From positions 1 through 30,295 of the forward strand of contig DAINOC010000027.1 in assembly GCA_036735565.1 (NCBI GenBank): a stretch of 30,295 bases of DNA, in the 5' to 3' direction. The first letter of the stretch is position 1; the number at the start of each line of letters is the position of its first letter. Below, piece by piece: positions 7,738 to 14,657 of the stretch. The translations under genes were made by a program, and so were the position numbers. The DNA is from Coraliomargarita_B sp036735565. GTDB lineage: Bacteria; Verrucomicrobiota; Verrucomicrobiia; Opitutales; Coraliomargaritaceae. The notes below the pieces were generated by a model. That model searched no databases, was not told where the DNA came from, and saw only the letters and a program-made list of their open reading frames with translations.

Positions 7738-8699
7738 CCCAGCAGGCGATCCAGCGCACTGGAGACCGCAAGCTGCCCACTGCCAACGGCTGCTTCGGCC
7801 TGCGCAATTGCCGCACCATGCTCCACAGTGAACCGCTCCATGACCGTCTGCTGCAGGAGCGATCGAAACCAGTCGACATTCTGCGCCTGGCGCCGGTCTT
7901 CAAACACACCGCTCTTGGTCAGCTCTTCGCGAAAGCCCAGTATCATTTGCCAAACCGCTTCGATGCCCTCGCCTTCCAGCGCCGAGCAGGTCAGCGCCTG
8001 TGGCGTCCAGCCGGGGGTAAAGGGATGCAGCACCTGAAGAATGCGGGCAAACTCGGCACGGGCGCGCTTCGCACGCATCCGGTTTTCGCCGTCAGCCTTG
8101 TTCACCACGATGGCGTCAGCCAGTTCGATCACCCCCTTTTTGATGCCCTGGAGCTCATCACCCCCGCCTGCGATCTGCAGGAGCAGGAAGAAGTCGGTCA
8201 TCGTCCGCACCGCCGTCTCGCTCTGCCCGACCCCGACCGTCTCGACAAGTATCACATCATAGCCCGACGCCTCACAAAGCAGTAAGGCTTCGCGGGTGCG
8301 CGCCGCCACACCACCCAGCGACTGCCCCGAGGGCGATGGACGGATGAAGGCGTTTTCCTCCCGGCAAAGCTCCTCCATGCGGGTCTTGTCACCAAGGATG
8401 CTGCCTCCGTTGATCGAGCTGCTCGGGTCCACCGCCAGCACGGCTACTTTTTTGCCCTGTCGGCAAAGGTAGAGACCCAATGCTTCGATGAAGGTGCTCT
8501 TCCCGGCCCCGGGTGTGCCGGTCAATCCGACCCGCAGCGCGCCGCCGCTGTGCGGAAGAACCTTTTGCATGAGTTCCCGGGCAAGCGGCCGGTGCCTGGG
8601 CGCACGGCTCTCGACCAGCGTAATCGCGCGCGCCAATCGAGCCCGGTCTCCGTGGAGAACGCCTTCGACGAGTTGATCAATATCGGGTAGCGCGCGCAT
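7734..8699 (-). CDS. meaB: Methylmalonyl-CoA mutase-associated GTPase MeaB
   Basis: 321-residue G3E-family GTPase of the MeaB/ArgK group, which guards methylmalonyl-CoA mutase: it gates adenosylcobalamin loading and helps release damaged cofactor. Motifs visible are P-loop GTPGAGKS (61-68), the LAVDPSS switch segment (about 89-94), VETVGVGQSE (152-161) and base-recognition NKAD (200-203). The start at 8699 is chosen because the N-terminal pattern LPDIDQLVEGVLHGDR matches family starts; the frame continues to a GTG at 8768 inside a heptad repeat and is unlikely to be translated from there. It is the last gene of the minus-strand propionate operon and lies near mutAB, supporting MeaB rather than an arginine/ornithine transport kinase (the old ArgK name). 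Confidence 0.93.
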   Translation of the reverse strand: MRALPDIDQLVEGVLHGDRARLARAITLVESRAPRHRPLARELMQKVLPHSGGALRVGLTGTPGAGKSTFIEALGLYLCRQGKKVAVLAVDPSSSINGGSILGDKTRMEELCREENAFIRPSPSGQSLGGVAARTREALLLCEASGYDVILVETVGVGQSETAVRTMTDFFLLLQIAGGGDELQGIKKGVIELADAIVVNKADGENRMRAKRARAEFARILQVLHPFTPGWTPQALTCSALEGEGIEAVWQMILGFREELTKSGVFEDRRQAQNVDWFRSLLQQTVMERFTVEHGAAIAQAEAAVGSGQLAVSSALDRLLG

Positions 8700-8756
8700 T
8701 GACTTTGAAATATCAGACAACGGTCGAACAAAAGAATCCAGCACGAATCCTCCCGC

Positions 8757-8805
8757 TCCTCTGTTCACTATTCACTATCCTCTGTCCCCTGTCCTCTGTC
8801 CTCAC
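8757..8805. repeat. 7-bp tandem array (TCCTCTG/TTCACTA type)
   Basis: Seven heptads in register: TCCTCTG occurs three times, TTCACTA twice, and TCCCCTG and TCCTCAC once each. The last unit contains the TGA stop (8802-8804, minus strand) of the CoA-transferase gene, so the array starts within the coding end and fills half of the gap to meaB. Confidence 0.75.
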
Positions 8806-10304
8806 TTCGCACGCATATCCACCCCGCGCATGTCCTTCTTTTCCATGAAGGCCTGGTGCATGGCGAAGACCGTTTGCAGCGTCTGCGGCGTGTGTCCGTC
8901 CTTCACATCGTCGAAGTAGGCGTGCAGCTGATCGCGATACTCGGGGTGGGCGCACTTGGCAACGATCTCACGGGCCCGCTGCAGGGGGTCTTTGCCCCGC
9001 AGATCCGCGATGCCTTGCTCGGTAATGAGCACCTGCACGCTGTGTTCGCTGTGGTCGAGGTGCGCCACCATGGGCACGATCGTGCTAATCGCCCCACCCT
9101 TCGCCACGGAGGGGCAGGTGAAGATCGAGATGTAGGCGTTGCGGGTAAAGTCGCCGGAACCGCCGATCCCGTTCATGAGGTTGCAGCCCATGACGTGAGT
9201 GGAGTTGATGTTGCCCCAGATGTCGGCCTCGATGGCCGTATTGATCGAGATGATCCCAAGACGGCGCACCACCTCGGGGTGGTTGGATATCTCCTGGGGA
9301 CGAAGCACGATGCGCTTCTTAAAGAACTCAAGATCTTCGTAGACTTCCTTCAGCACCGGCGGCGACAAGGTCAGTGAAGTCGCGCTGCCGAACTTGATGT
9401 CACCAGTCTTCATGAGCCCGATGACGCTGTCCTGGATAACTTCCGAATACATCTCGAAAGGAGGAATCGCCGGATTGGCACCCAGCGCCCCGAGCACCGC
9501 ATTGGCGATATTACCAACGCCGGATTGGATCGGCAAAAAGCCCGCAGGTATGCGGCCTGCCTTCAGCTCGCCCGCGAGGAAAGTGGCCACGTTCTCACCG
9601 ATCTGCGCCGTCACCGGATCCGTCTCCTTGAAGCCGCCGACCTCATCGGCGCGGCTGGTCTTCACAATGCCCGCGATGCGTGACGGATCGACCTTCAATA
9701 CCGGCGAACCGATACGGTCGGCCACGGCGTAGAGCGGGATCTCGCGGCGATGCGGCGGGTCCAGCGGCTCATAAATATCATGCAGCCCCTTCAGCTCCGC
9801 TGGGTGTTGATCATTCAGCTCAATGAGAATTTTCTCGGCGACATTACAGAAGGTATTGGTCGCCCCCACACTGGTGGTCAGCACAATTTCACCCTCATCC
9901 GAAACGGCGGCTGCCTCGATTACAGCAAAGCGGATCTTGCCCAGAAAGCCGTAGCGCGCCGCCTGCGGCAGCATCGAAAGGTGCATGTCAAAGAAGCAGG
10001 TCTCGCCTTTGTTGATCTGCGCCCGCAGGTATTTGTCACTCTGATACGGGGTGCGAAAGAGCACGGCGTTGGCCCGGGCCAACTCACCGTCGAGGCTGTC
10101 GCCAGTGGACGCACCGGTCACCACCCCGATCTTGAAAGATCGGCCTGCCGCATGCTCGGCATTGGCTCGACGCGCGATCGCAGTGGGGATCTCCTTGGCC
10201 GCACCGGCAGGCGTGAAGCCGCTGAATCCAAGGATGTCGCCATCGTTAATGAAAGCGGCCGCTTCATCGGCCGTTAAAAACGGAATCTGGGTTGCTGTGG
10301 TCAT
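8802..10304 (-). CDS. Succinate/propionyl(acetyl)-CoA CoA-transferase
   Basis: 500-residue member of the acetyl-CoA hydrolase/transferase (Cat1/ScpC/AarC) family. It exchanges CoA between a short acyl-CoA and succinate, here most likely propionyl-CoA + succinate to succinyl-CoA + propionate. Support: FSGFTPAGAAKEIP near the N terminus, SVGATNTFCNVAEKI, the SEVIQDS segment with the probable catalytic Glu288 (AarC uses the equivalent glutamate to form an acyl-glutamyl anhydride), GNINSTHVMGCNLMNGIGGSGDFTRNA, and the LITEQGIADLRG C-terminal block. The start is the ATG at 10304; an in-frame TTG at 10325 is less likely. Genes for MutAB, epimerase and decarboxylase subunits next door point to propionyl-CoA:succinate use, but acetate as partner cannot be excluded from sequence. 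The stop codon lies in a heptad array. Confidence 0.9.
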   Translation of the reverse strand: MTTATQIPFLTADEAAAFINDGDILGFSGFTPAGAAKEIPTAIARRANAEHAAGRSFKIGVVTGASTGDSLDGELARANAVLFRTPYQSDKYLRAQINKGETCFFDMHLSMLPQAARYGFLGKIRFAVIEAAAVSDEGEIVLTTSVGATNTFCNVAEKILIELNDQHPAELKGLHDIYEPLDPPHRREIPLYAVADRIGSPVLKVDPSRIAGIVKTSRADEVGGFKETDPVTAQIGENVATFLAGELKAGRIPAGFLPIQSGVGNIANAVLGALGANPAIPPFEMYSEVIQDSVIGLMKTGDIKFGSATSLTLSPPVLKEVYEDLEFFKKRIVLRPQEISNHPEVVRRLGIISINTAIEADIWGNINSTHVMGCNLMNGIGGSGDFTRNAYISIFTCPSVAKGGAISTIVPMVAHLDHSEHSVQVLITEQGIADLRGKDPLQRAREIVAKCAHPEYRDQLHAYFDDVKDGHTPQTLQTVFAMHQAFMEKKDMRGVDMRAK

Positions 10305-10395
10305 GTTCTGGGATGCTGAATACAATTAGGAAACGATTAAAAAGCCGCGCGGGAGAAATAGGTCGTCAATATGCACGATCCGGCGAATGGTTCCC

Positions 10396-11568
10396 TCAGC
10401 CGAAGACCGTCATGAAAAATCCGGCCACTAGCGCCGTACCGATGACCCCCGAAACATTGGGGCCCATGGCGTGCATGAGGAGGAAATTACCGGGATCGGC
10501 CTTCTGACCTTCGATCTGGCTGACCCGCGCGGCCATAGGCACCGCACTCACGCCGGCCGATCCGATCAGGGGGTTGATCTTATTCTTCGAAATGAGATTG
10601 AGCAGCTTGGCCATCCAGATCCCGGAAGCCGTGGCCAGGGCAAAGGCGAGCACACCCAGAGTCAGGATACCGAGCGTCTGCGGGGTGAGGAAATACGTCC
10701 CGTCCATGGTGATGCCAACGCTCACTCCGAGGAAAATCGTCACGATGTTGATGATCTCATTCTGCGCAGACTTGCTGAGACGATCCACCACACCACACTC
10801 CCGCAGAAAGTTGCCGAGGAAGAGCATGAAAAGCAGCGGCGATGCGGCGGGCACCAAAATGATGCAGACCATGAGGATGGCCACCGCGAAGATGAGCTTC
10901 TCCAGTTTGCCAACTTTGCGGAGGCTCTGCATCCGGATCTTCCGCTCTTTCTCTGACGTCAGTGCCCGCATGATGGGAGGCTGAATCACCGGCACCAAGG
11001 CCATGTAACTGTAGGCCGATACCGCGATCGCACCGATCAGATGCGGGGCCAGTTTGTTGGCGAGGAAGATTGATGTCGGACCGTCAGCGCCACCGATGAT
11101 GCTGATCGCACCCGCCTCCTGAAGGCTGTAATCGATCCCGATGTGGTGCATCATCGCAGCGGCAATGAAGACACCAAACACACCGAACTGAGCGGCCGCG
11201 CCGAGAAGAAAGGTCTTCGGATTGGCGATCAGCGGACCGAAATCCGTCAAAGCACCGACTCCAAGGAAAATAATCGGTGGAAACAGCTCGAGGTGAATAC
11301 CCTGAAACAGATAGTAGAAGAGTCCCCCGGTTCCGTCTTCCTTGAAAGGATGCTCCACTCCGGCAAATGCCAGCCCCTCCATGATACCTTCCGTTGGCAG
11401 ATTCGCCAACAGGGCGCCAAATGCAATCGGCACCAGTAACAGCGGCTCAAATTTGCGATAGACGGCGAGGTAGAGAAGTCCGGCAACAACCGCCCACATG
11501 ACCATCATGCGCCAGTCGAGATGACTGAATCCGGTGTTGTCGAAGAGGTGTTGGAGCAGCTCGAGCAT
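10396..11568 (-). CDS. oadB: Na+-pumping decarboxylase beta subunit (OadB/MmdB)
   Basis: 390-residue polytopic membrane protein that decarboxylates carboxybiotin and couples this to Na+ export. It has the expected series of about nine hydrophobic segments, a hydrophobic start (MVMWAVVAGLLYLAVYRKFEPLLL), the FPPIIFLGVGALTDFGPLI re-entrant-like region, and the family signature IIGGADGPTSIF with Asp162 at the place of the essential Na+-binding aspartate of Klebsiella OadB. The SAYSYMALVPVIQPP segment follows. Length fits MmdB (about 370-390) better than the longer OadB forms. It lies 12 bases behind the biotin carrier, with AGGA at the carrier stop codon serving as a possible ribosome binding site. 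The subunit is the same in oxaloacetate, methylmalonyl-CoA and glutaconyl-CoA pumps, so the substrate is set by the partner carboxyltransferase. Confidence 0.95.
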   Translation of the reverse strand: MLELLQHLFDNTGFSHLDWRMMVMWAVVAGLLYLAVYRKFEPLLLVPIAFGALLANLPTEGIMEGLAFAGVEHPFKEDGTGGLFYYLFQGIHLELFPPIIFLGVGALTDFGPLIANPKTFLLGAAAQFGVFGVFIAAAMMHHIGIDYSLQEAGAISIIGGADGPTSIFLANKLAPHLIGAIAVSAYSYMALVPVIQPPIMRALTSEKERKIRMQSLRKVGKLEKLIFAVAILMVCIILVPAASPLLFMLFLGNFLRECGVVDRLSKSAQNEIINIVTIFLGVSVGITMDGTYFLTPQTLGILTLGVLAFALATASGIWMAKLLNLISKNKINPLIGSAGVSAVPMAARVSQIEGQKADPGNFLLMHAMGPNVSGVIGTALVAGFFMTVFG

Positions 11569-11580
11569 ATCGTCAGATTC

Positions 11581-12066
11581 CTATGCGATTTCAATCAAGG
11601 CCTGACCCTCTTCGACGCCGTCACCAGCTGCTACGAGGATGGCTTTAACGGTGCCGGCGGCAGCGGCGGAAACGATCGTATTCATCTTCATGGCCTCAAG
11701 CGTGACGACCTTCTGGCCTTCGGCCACCGCATCACCCACGGCGACGTCGATCGAGACAACCACGGCTGAGAGCGGACTCGTGACTGCGCCACCAGCACCG
11801 CCGCCACTGGCGGGAGCAGCGACCGGCCTGGCCGCAGCTTTGACCGGGGCAGGCACAGCGGCCCGGGCAACGGGCGCAGNNNNNNNNNNNNNNNNNNNNN
11901 NNNNNNNNNNNNNNNNNNNNNNNNNNNNNNNNNNNNNNNNNNNNNNNNNNNNNNNNNNNNNNNNNNNNNNNNNNNNNNNGGGCGCAGCGGCGACGCCATC
12001 ATCATCAAGGAGTTCAACCTGCACGTCGTAGGCTTTGCCCTCTACGGTTATTCTTAGATGTTTCAT
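11581..12066 (-). CDS. Biotin carrier protein (MmdC/1.3S type), interrupted by assembly gap
   Basis: Biotin carrier subunit. The N-terminal strand MKHLRITVEGKAYDVQVELLDDDG resembles the start of transcarboxylase 1.3S and MmdC. An Ala/Pro-rich linker follows, then a complete biotinyl barrel-sandwich with the biotinylation motif EAMKMN near the C terminus, ending GVEEGQALIEIA. The linker contains 100 Ns (11880-11979), so its true length is unknown and the open frame across the gap is accidental. Both flanks of the gap are GCGCAG-rich, suggesting an Ala/Pro codon repeat that failed to assemble. The gene sits between oadG and oadB, and it is the only biotinyl domain in the window, so it probably serves both carboxyltransferases (5S-like and 12S-like). 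Confidence 0.92.
   Translation of the reverse strand: MKHLRITVEGKAYDVQVELLDDDGVAAAPXXXXXXXXXXXXXXXXXXXXXXXXXXXXXXXXXXAPVARAAVPAPVKAAARPVAAPASGGGAGGAVTSPLSAVVVSIDVAVGDAVAEGQKVVTLEAMKMNTIVSAAAAGTVKAILVAAGDGVEEGQALIEIA
11880..11979. other. Assembly gap of exactly 100 N
   Basis: Exactly 100 unknown bases, the conventional placeholder for a gap of unspecified length, inside the linker of the biotin carrier gene. Draft assembly or metagenome-assembled origin is likely. Confidence 0.97.
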
Positions 12067-12094
12067 AATTTATGGGATAAGTTTGAAGTTGGAG

Positions 12095-12490
12095 TTAACG
12101 CACTCGGTGCGAAGAGAATATTTGGCGACGCCCTTCCTGAGCCCAACCCGGGCCGGTCGAGCGGATGGAGACGATACGGTGCGACCGGTCACCGATCACG
12201 GTGTGTACCGCTGCAGCGATCACTGCGGCGATCACCGCAGAATCGACTTCACTCGAAGCCTCCGCTACCGGCTTCACCGGCTCGGCCTTCGCAGCTGTCG
12301 CGGCAGCTTTCACCGCCTTTTCTGCAGAACGCACCGACTGCTTGTTGAATATCGAGCCCATCACTGCCGTCATCAGTGATAGCAACGCCAGCACGAAGAT
12401 CACGAAAGAGAAGCCGACGAGAACGATGCCCCATTGGCTCACATCGGACGAGCTGCCGACCTGAGCCAGCGTCATAGTTGAATGAATCAT
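12095..12490 (-). CDS. oadG: Na+-pumping decarboxylase gamma/delta subunit (OadG-like)
   Basis: 131-residue protein with one N-terminal TM helix (about 20-44, WGIVLVGFSFVIFVLALLSLMTAVMG). An Ala/Lys-rich cytoplasmic linker follows, then a conserved tail with HRIVSIRST...GWAQEGRRQIFSSHRVR. The tail pattern is typical of OadG/MmdD-type subunits, which anchor and assemble the carboxyltransferase and biotin carrier on the OadB membrane subunit. It lies between mmdA and the biotin carrier, as expected. The start at 12490 has only a weak ribosome binding site; a second ATG five codons later is possible. Confidence 0.85.
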   Translation of the reverse strand: MIHSTMTLAQVGSSSDVSQWGIVLVGFSFVIFVLALLSLMTAVMGSIFNKQSVRSAEKAVKAAATAAKAEPVKPVAEASSEVDSAVIAAVIAAAVHTVIGDRSHRIVSIRSTGPGWAQEGRRQIFSSHRVR

Positions 12491-12531
12491 AGATCGCTAT
12501 TTGTAAATGGTGGGGGTTCGGTTCAGCGAGA

Positions 12532-14082
12532 TCAAAGCGGGATGTTGCCGTGCTTTTTCGGCGGCCTCGAGTCGCGTTTGCTCAGCGTGTTGCGTAAGGC
12601 AAGGGCTATCGCCGCCCGCGATTGGGCCGGCTCGATGACATCCGTGATCATCGCATTGGCTGCCGCCTGATACGGCGATGAGAATTCCTGGCGATAGGCC
12701 TCGCAAAGCTCCGCCGCCTTGGCCTTCGGATCCGCTGCCTCACTGATCTCCTTGCGGAAGAGAATCCGGGCGGCACCCTCGCCCCCCATCACCGCGATTT
12801 CTGCGGTCGGCCAGGCAAATACCATATCCGCGCCGAGGTCCGAAGAACACATCGCCAAATAGGCACCGCCGTAAGCTTTTCGCATAATCAGGGTAATCTT
12901 CGGCACCGTCGCCGCAGCATAGGCGAAGAGCATCTTGGCTCCGTGACGGATGATCCCACCCTGCTCCTGGGCAAGCCCGGGCATGAACCCGGGAATATCC
13001 ACCAGCGAGACAATCGGAATATTGTAGATATTGCAGGTGCGGATGAAACGCGCCGCCTTGTCCGAGCTGTCAATGTCCAGCGTGCCCGCTTTGACCATCG
13101 AGTTGTTTGCTACGATGCCCACGATGATGCCCTCAATCCGGGCGAAGCCGACGAGGATGTTACGGGCGAAGTCAGGCATGATTTCGAAGAACTCACCGCC
13201 ATCCACGAGTCGCCCGATCACCGCCGAGGTATCCAGCGCCTCCTTGTTGGAAGCGGGCACAATCTCGTTGAGCTCCGGATCGTCAGAAAGATCCAGATCG
13301 GGGAAGCTGTGGGGTGGATCCGAAATATTGTTGCTCGGGAGGAAGGAGAGCAGCTTGGCGGCAAGGTCCATCGCGTGCGAGTCGTCTTCGGCGATGAGAT
13401 GGATGTTCCCGGAGATGCTGGCATGGGCCGCCGCCGAGGCGAACTGCGCCAGTTCGGCGGTTTCACCGGTCGCCGCTTTGATCACATCGGGCCCGCAAAT
13501 GAACATATTGGAGCTGTTCCGTGTCATGATGAGAAAATCCGTCAGCGCGGGCGAATAAGCGGCGCCACCGGCACAGGGTCCCGCGATCACCGCAACCTGC
13601 GGCACCACACCGGAGAGCAACACGTTCTTGAAAAAGACCTGACCGTAGCCACTCAGCGAATCCACACCCTCCTGGATGCGGGCACCACCCGAGTCATTCA
13701 CCCCGACGACCGGCATGCCGGACTCGTGGGCAAAGTCCATCAGATCGCAGATCTTCTTCGCGTGGATCCGGCCAAGCGAGCCACCGCTCACCGTGAAATC
13801 CTGCGAGTAAGCCGCAACCGCCCGTCCGTCTACCAATCCGGTGCCGCAAACCACGCCGTCATAGGGCAGGCTTTTGTTCTCCATGCCAAAACGGTGGCAA
13901 CTGTGCTCCGCATGCATGCCGAACTCCTGGAAGGTGCCTTTCTCGAAAAAGTATTCCAGGCGCTCACGGGCGCCCATGATCCCCTTTTCGCGGCGCTTTG
14001 CCAGTTTGTCTTCGCCGCCGGCTTTTCGCGCCGTCGCCCGGCGTTCGCGAAGTTCTTCAAGTAGTTTTGGATTTATCGCCAT
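12532..14082 (-). CDS. mmdA: Methylmalonyl-CoA decarboxylase/carboxyltransferase alpha subunit (MmdA/12S, PccB family)
   Basis: 516-residue acyl-CoA carboxyltransferase with two crotonase-like halves. The N-terminal half has ARERLEYFFEKGTFQEFG, SQDFTVSGGSLG, VGVNDSGGARIQEG and GPCAGGAAYSPALTDF. The C-terminal half has ARFIRTCNIYNIPIVSLVDIPGFMPG, IIRHGAKMLFAYA, RKAYGGAYLAMCS and WPTAEIAVMGGEGA. The C terminus RDSRPPKKHGNIPL is the usual end of this family. It transfers CO2 from (S)-methylmalonyl-CoA to biotin (decarboxylase or transcarboxylase direction) or the reverse. No biotin carboxylase gene is present in the window, and OadB, OadG and a separate biotin carrier follow, so the pump/transcarboxylase role is favoured over propionyl-CoA carboxylase. 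It follows the epimerase by 41 bases. Confidence 0.93.
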   Translation of the reverse strand: MAINPKLLEELRERRATARKAGGEDKLAKRREKGIMGARERLEYFFEKGTFQEFGMHAEHSCHRFGMENKSLPYDGVVCGTGLVDGRAVAAYSQDFTVSGGSLGRIHAKKICDLMDFAHESGMPVVGVNDSGGARIQEGVDSLSGYGQVFFKNVLLSGVVPQVAVIAGPCAGGAAYSPALTDFLIMTRNSSNMFICGPDVIKAATGETAELAQFASAAAHASISGNIHLIAEDDSHAMDLAAKLLSFLPSNNISDPPHSFPDLDLSDDPELNEIVPASNKEALDTSAVIGRLVDGGEFFEIMPDFARNILVGFARIEGIIVGIVANNSMVKAGTLDIDSSDKAARFIRTCNIYNIPIVSLVDIPGFMPGLAQEQGGIIRHGAKMLFAYAAATVPKITLIMRKAYGGAYLAMCSSDLGADMVFAWPTAEIAVMGGEGAARILFRKEISEAADPKAKAAELCEAYRQEFSSPYQAAANAMITDVIEPAQSRAAIALALRNTLSKRDSRPPKKHGNIPL

Positions 14083-14123
14083 GGTAATCTACGGTTGTTG
14101 TTTTATGAGTCTTTCCGGTTAAA

Positions 14124-14528
14124 CTATTTTTTGGGCATGCAGAATTCCGTCAGCACACCATGCGTCGATTTGGGATGAAGGAAAGCCACCAGTTTGTCGC
14201 CCGCCCCATCGATGGGCACTTCGTGAATCAAGCGGACTCCCGTGTCCGAGGCCTTTTTCAGTTGCCCCTCAATGTCATCCACGGCAAAGGCTACGTGATG
14301 GATTCCCTCGCCGTTCTTTTCCAGAAACTTTGCGATCGGGCTGTCCTCCGAGGTGGGCTCCAACAGCTCGATGTGCACGTCGCCCGCCGCAAAAAAGGCT
14401 GTGCGCACTTTTTGCGAAGCGACTTCCTCCCGCCCGTGACAATGCAGGCCCAGCGAGTTTTCGTAGTAAGCGACGGATTCGTCGAGATTGCGAACGGCGA
14501 TGCCGAGATGGTCGATGTTTGTGATCAT
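14124..14528 (-). CDS. mce: Methylmalonyl-CoA epimerase
   Basis: 134-residue VOC-fold enzyme interconverting (R)- and (S)-methylmalonyl-CoA, the step between mutase and decarboxylase. It has the paired glyoxalase-type modules: DHLGIAVRNLDES (metal ligand His7), VHIELLEP (Glu54 at the second ligand position), GIHHVAFAVDD (His78) and LTEFC (Glu128). Length matches typical epimerases. It is the first gene of the minus-strand operon and stands head to head with mutA, 129 bases apart. Confidence 0.93.
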   Translation of the reverse strand: MITNIDHLGIAVRNLDESVAYYENSLGLHCHGREEVASQKVRTAFFAAGDVHIELLEPTSEDSPIAKFLEKNGEGIHHVAFAVDDIEGQLKKASDTGVRLIHEVPIDGAGDKLVAFLHPKSTHGVLTEFCMPKK

Positions 14529-14545
14529 GTTTTACGTGGTTATGA

Positions 14546-14590
14546 CAATACTTTTTCGATTAGCTTAGCTTACGTCAACACTTTTTCATA
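14546..14590. promoter_or_regulatory. Direct repeat in the mce/mutA divergent promoter region
   Basis: Two 15-bp copies of CAAYACTTTTTCRWW (14546-14560 and 14576-14590) spaced exactly 30 bp apart, about three helical turns, inside the 129-bp region between divergent mce and mutA. The interval between them holds TAGCTTAGCTTA. This is a candidate operator for joint control of both arms. It could also reflect simple AT-rich composition; the binding protein is unknown. A TTGACA hexamer follows at 14604-14609 without a good -10 at normal spacing. Confidence 0.35.
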
Positions 14591-14657
14591 TTAAAATATC
14601 TTATTGACAGAAATTGGATCCATTGCCTCACTACAGACTTCACTCAACCCATTTATC

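Noticed and set aside
12532..14082. Annotation of mmdA as the beta subunit of an ATP-dependent propionyl-CoA carboxylase.
   Set aside because: No biotin carboxylase (ATP-grasp) gene is in the window, whereas OadB, OadG and a stand-alone carrier are adjacent. It cannot be fully excluded if such a gene exists elsewhere.
14529..14657. Possible cobalamin riboswitch before mutA.
   Set aside because: No B12-box-like conserved stretch or suitable helices are visible, and the 129-bp divergent gap is too short for a standard cobalamin riboswitch plus promoter.
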